Shown: positions 6,256-8,323 of the stretch, piece by piece
How positions within the stretch are numbered: position 1 is the stretch's first letter
Layout of the letters: each line of letters starts with the position of its first letter
Assembly: GCA_022600235.1 (NCBI GenBank)
Contig: JAHZKS010000089.1
Coordinates: 1 to 8,323, forward strand
Length of the DNA: 8,323 bases
Direction: 5' to 3'
From: Alphaproteobacteria bacterium
GTDB taxonomy: Bacteria; Pseudomonadota; Alphaproteobacteria; Rickettsiales; JABSSG01
Notes under the pieces: model-generated
Databases searched by the model: none
What the model was told of the DNA's origin: nothing
The model's input: only the letters and a program-made list of their open reading frames with translations
Translations under genes and position numbers: made by a program

Positions 6256-8323
6256 TTAAACTTCTGTATTTTCATAAAGCTTCCGAAGCCAAATTTTTGG
6301 ATCATCTCCATGCTTCTTTTTTAACTCTTCTACAATCTTTTTATATTTTTTACCACCAGATAAGATACCAAGAGAAACTTCAAAACCTCCAATATCCATG
6401 ACTGAAACCATTGAATGATTTGCCTGTCTTATAATAAACTCTCTGCTTTTTATATCAAAAGCTTCTAAATACATTCTCTCCTCACCAGAAAGCTCAAATA
6501 TTTTATTTACATTATCGAAAGAAGAGCCATCTGATAAAAATATTTTTGTTTGCATCTTTTGATTATATATTGCCCCAACTGTTGCGCTCCAATTCACCCT
6601 CTCACTACTAAATGAAGCCGTTGCAACCATAATTGAGTTTCGTTTGGTTAGATCATCTATGATATAACCAAGGTTCTTCTCAAAATAGACACTATTAAAT
6701 AATCTATTACAATCAGCTACAGCCATAATAGATGGAGTCTTCCCTGTGTAATATGACTTAAAGTAATGTAATATATAATTTATTACAGGTAAATTCACAC
6801 CCATAGGAGTATCATACGCTGCGGTCATATCAATACCGAGAAGACGCTTAGCATTATTTGATATCAAATCATCTTCATCATTATCAAACACATGAGCAAA
6901 CTTTCCTTTACCATGCCACATAGATAGATCTTTAAGTATTTTTTTATTTAGTTCTGCAAATGCAGTTTCCGTAAAAAATTGCTTTGCATTGGAAAGTTTT
7001 CTTTCAGATTTTTCCGCTGAATAAATTTTCCCAACAGCAGAATCTATAGATGCCATATAATTCTCTATATCGCTAGGATCGGTATATTTATCGAGCAGGT
7101 ATAAAAACCAGTATCTTAGGTATTCCCTATTTTCTTTATTATCTTCTAACAGAAGTGGATTTAGCTTGAGGTTATTATTTTCATCATCAAAGGAAAATGT
7201 TTTGTATATACCTCCAACTGCCTCAATATATAGTTTAGAGTCTCCAACAGAATCTATATATAAAGTTTTTGGACTTAATTTTGACGATTCAGAAAGTAAA
7301 AAATTTAATATAGTTTTCTTACCAGAATTAGCATCACCTATTATAATAGTGTGGCCGTTATCATCTACATGAAAATTAAAAAAGTAGGTAGTTCCTAGGT
7401 TAGTTCTAAGCAAGGTTACATACTCTCCCCACTTACTATCCAATGAACCAAATGGAAAATTACACAAAGATGCGAAGTGGCCTAGTTTTGAGACAAGCAT
7501 TGTCTTTTTCCTAGAAATATAAGAAAAATTCGCTGGAAGCTGTGACCAAAAACAATTTTCCATGTTAACATCTTCTCTTACGACAGGAATACCTATAGAG
7601 AATAGATTCATCCCTACCTCATTACCTATCTTTTCTAAATCTTCTAGAGTTTCTGCAATAACCATAATAGTTGTTTGAGTTTGACAAAAAGCCAAATTAT
7701 TTGCAGCATCACCACTATCTTTTTCTATAATTCCACTCAAACCAGAAATATCTTTAAATTCCCTATCTCCACTAATATTCAATATATAGTTTTGATGCTT
7801 GTAAAACTCTAAAGACTCATCAACATTACCAAAATTCATCGATTGGGTTACCACAAATTGATATGGTAACTGCAAAAACTTATCTATCGCTTTTTTTGAT
7901 ACACCAGAACAATCTTTGACAGACAGCATCATTGCAAATAATGTTTTATTAGAATGCTTAACCTCAAAAGCATTATTACCAAAAGCAACTTTATATTTTG
8001 ATAGCTGCTTTGATAGATCTTGCTCTAGAACATTCATTCTTTCGCTATCTAACTGTATTATATTACCAAAAAATGATAGTAGCTCGGAATGATAGCCATT
8101 ATCATCAGGCTTCATAGTTAGTTTCACAGGAGAATAATCTGCAAGAGTTTCTAAAATATTATCAGTAAGCCTAGTAAGTTTTATACAATTATCATCTACA
8201 ATTTTATTATGCTCTTTTATCAATGAACCAGTAAAAAACATACCTGAAAAATTTTTTAGATTTACTTCAATGTTCATACCAGAAGAAATAATGGTGATAT
8301 AGAGCTCATTCTCAAATTTTTCA
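6256..8323 (-). CDS. Divergent VirB4 paralogue (RvhB4b-like), 5' end missing, ATPase motifs degenerate
   Basis: The frame stays open to the window edge. An ATG at 8277 is internal, because the 15 codons before it (EKFENELYITIISSG) match the VirB4 N-terminal pattern. VirB4 proteins are inner-membrane-associated ATPases of type IV secretion systems. Family features seen, numbered from that ATG: SELLSFFGNIIQ (64-75); FWSQLPANFSYISRKK (243-258); the HFASLCNFPFG region; and GHTIIIGDANSGKKT (308-322). The C-terminus has the VirB4 ending TKIFLSD, FELSGEERMYLE, SREFIIRQ and GDDPKIWLRKLYE. Key residues are altered: Walker A has K321 where the Mg-binding Ser/Thr should follow the P-loop Lys. Walker B ends D522-C523 instead of Asp-Glu. 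The usual Thr-Gln after it is T553-A554. This fits the divergent second VirB4 of the Rickettsiales rvh system, probably non-catalytic. No other secretion gene is in the window; nrdA follows after 240 bp. Confidence 0.88.
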   Translation of the reverse strand, partial: EKFENELYITIISSGMNIEVNLKNFSGMFFTGSLIKEHNKIVDDNCIKLTRLTDNILETLADYSPVKLTMKPDDNGYHSELLSFFGNIIQLDSERMNVLEQDLSKQLSKYKVAFGNNAFEVKHSNKTLFAMMLSVKDCSGVSKKAIDKFLQLPYQFVVTQSMNFGNVDESLEFYKHQNYILNISGDREFKDISGLSGIIEKDSGDAANNLAFCQTQTTIMVIAETLEDLEKIGNEVGMNLFSIGIPVVREDVNMENCFWSQLPANFSYISRKKTMLVSKLGHFASLCNFPFGSLDSKWGEYVTLLRTNLGTTYFFNFHVDDNGHTIIIGDANSGKKTILNFLLSESSKLSPKTLYIDSVGDSKLYIEAVGGIYKTFSFDDENNNLKLNPLLLEDNKENREYLRYWFLYLLDKYTDPSDIENYMASIDSAVGKIYSAEKSERKLSNAKQFFTETAFAELNKKILKDLSMWHGKGKFAHVFDNDEDDLISNNAKRLLGIDMTAAYDTPMGVNLPVINYILHYFKSYYTGKTPSIMAVADCNRLFNSVYFEKNLGYIIDDLTKRNSIMVATASFSSERVNWSATVGAIYNQKMQTKIFLSDGSSFDNVNKIFELSGEERMYLEAFDIKSREFIIRQANHSMVSVMDIGGFEVSLGILSGGKKYKKIVEELKKKHGDDPKIWLRKLYENTEV

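Noticed and set aside
8275..8277. ATG at 8277 as the start of the VirB4-like gene
   Set aside because: The frame is open upstream to the window edge, and the 15 residues before it look like conserved VirB4 N-terminal sequence. The true start must lie outside the window.
1..8323. A new multi-gene defence, secretion or toxin system
   Set aside because: Five of the six genes belong to known families (TerC, MurJ, NrdA, NrdB, VirB4) and the sixth stands alone. No CRISPR array, transposase, toxin-antitoxin pair, tRNA or rRNA was seen.

Overview
This is an AT-rich bacterial window that most likely comes from an obligate intracellular alphaproteobacterium of the order Rickettsiales. Three things point there: a divergent VirB4 paralogue resembling the second VirB4 copy (RvhB4b) of the Rickettsiales rvh type IV secretion system, a class Ia ribonucleotide reductase of the compact type, and an imperfect palindromic repeat of the kind scattered between genes in these genomes. 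The assignment is inferred from protein and repeat character, not from a database search.

Layout: an incomplete terC-family membrane protein gene lies on the minus strand and runs off the left edge (1-591). It is divergent from murJ, the lipid II flippase gene, on the plus strand (688-2220, TTG start). Between murJ and the convergent minus-strand gene lies a 231 bp spacer holding a palindromic repeat and a bidirectional rho-independent terminator. The rest is all minus strand, in transcription order: a VirB4-like gene whose 5' end lies beyond the right edge (8323-6256), nrdA (6015-4189), nrdB (4148-3123), and an unrecognised 166-residue protein (2952-2452).

How the genes work together: nrdA and nrdB form a two-gene operon for the two subunits of ribonucleotide reductase, which supplies deoxynucleotides for DNA replication. 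Upstream of nrdA are two sequences that fit NrdR boxes, with centres 31 bp apart, next to a plausible sigma-70 promoter and a hairpin near the predicted mRNA 5' end. All metal ligands, radical-path tyrosines and catalytic cysteines expected for a class Ia enzyme can be seen. NrdA has no N-terminal ATP-cone, so the usual dATP on/off switch appears to be missing. MurJ and TerC are housekeeping or envelope proteins. The VirB4-like protein keeps the VirB4 fold signature, but its Walker A, Walker B and sensor residues are altered, so it looks like a non-catalytic paralogue.

I do not see a clearly new multi-gene system. The points most worth a second look are the predicted NrdR operator pair, the degenerate VirB4, an odd Gly/Ser/Cys-containing insertion in TerC, the orphan 166-residue protein, and the palindromic repeat with a second partial copy.
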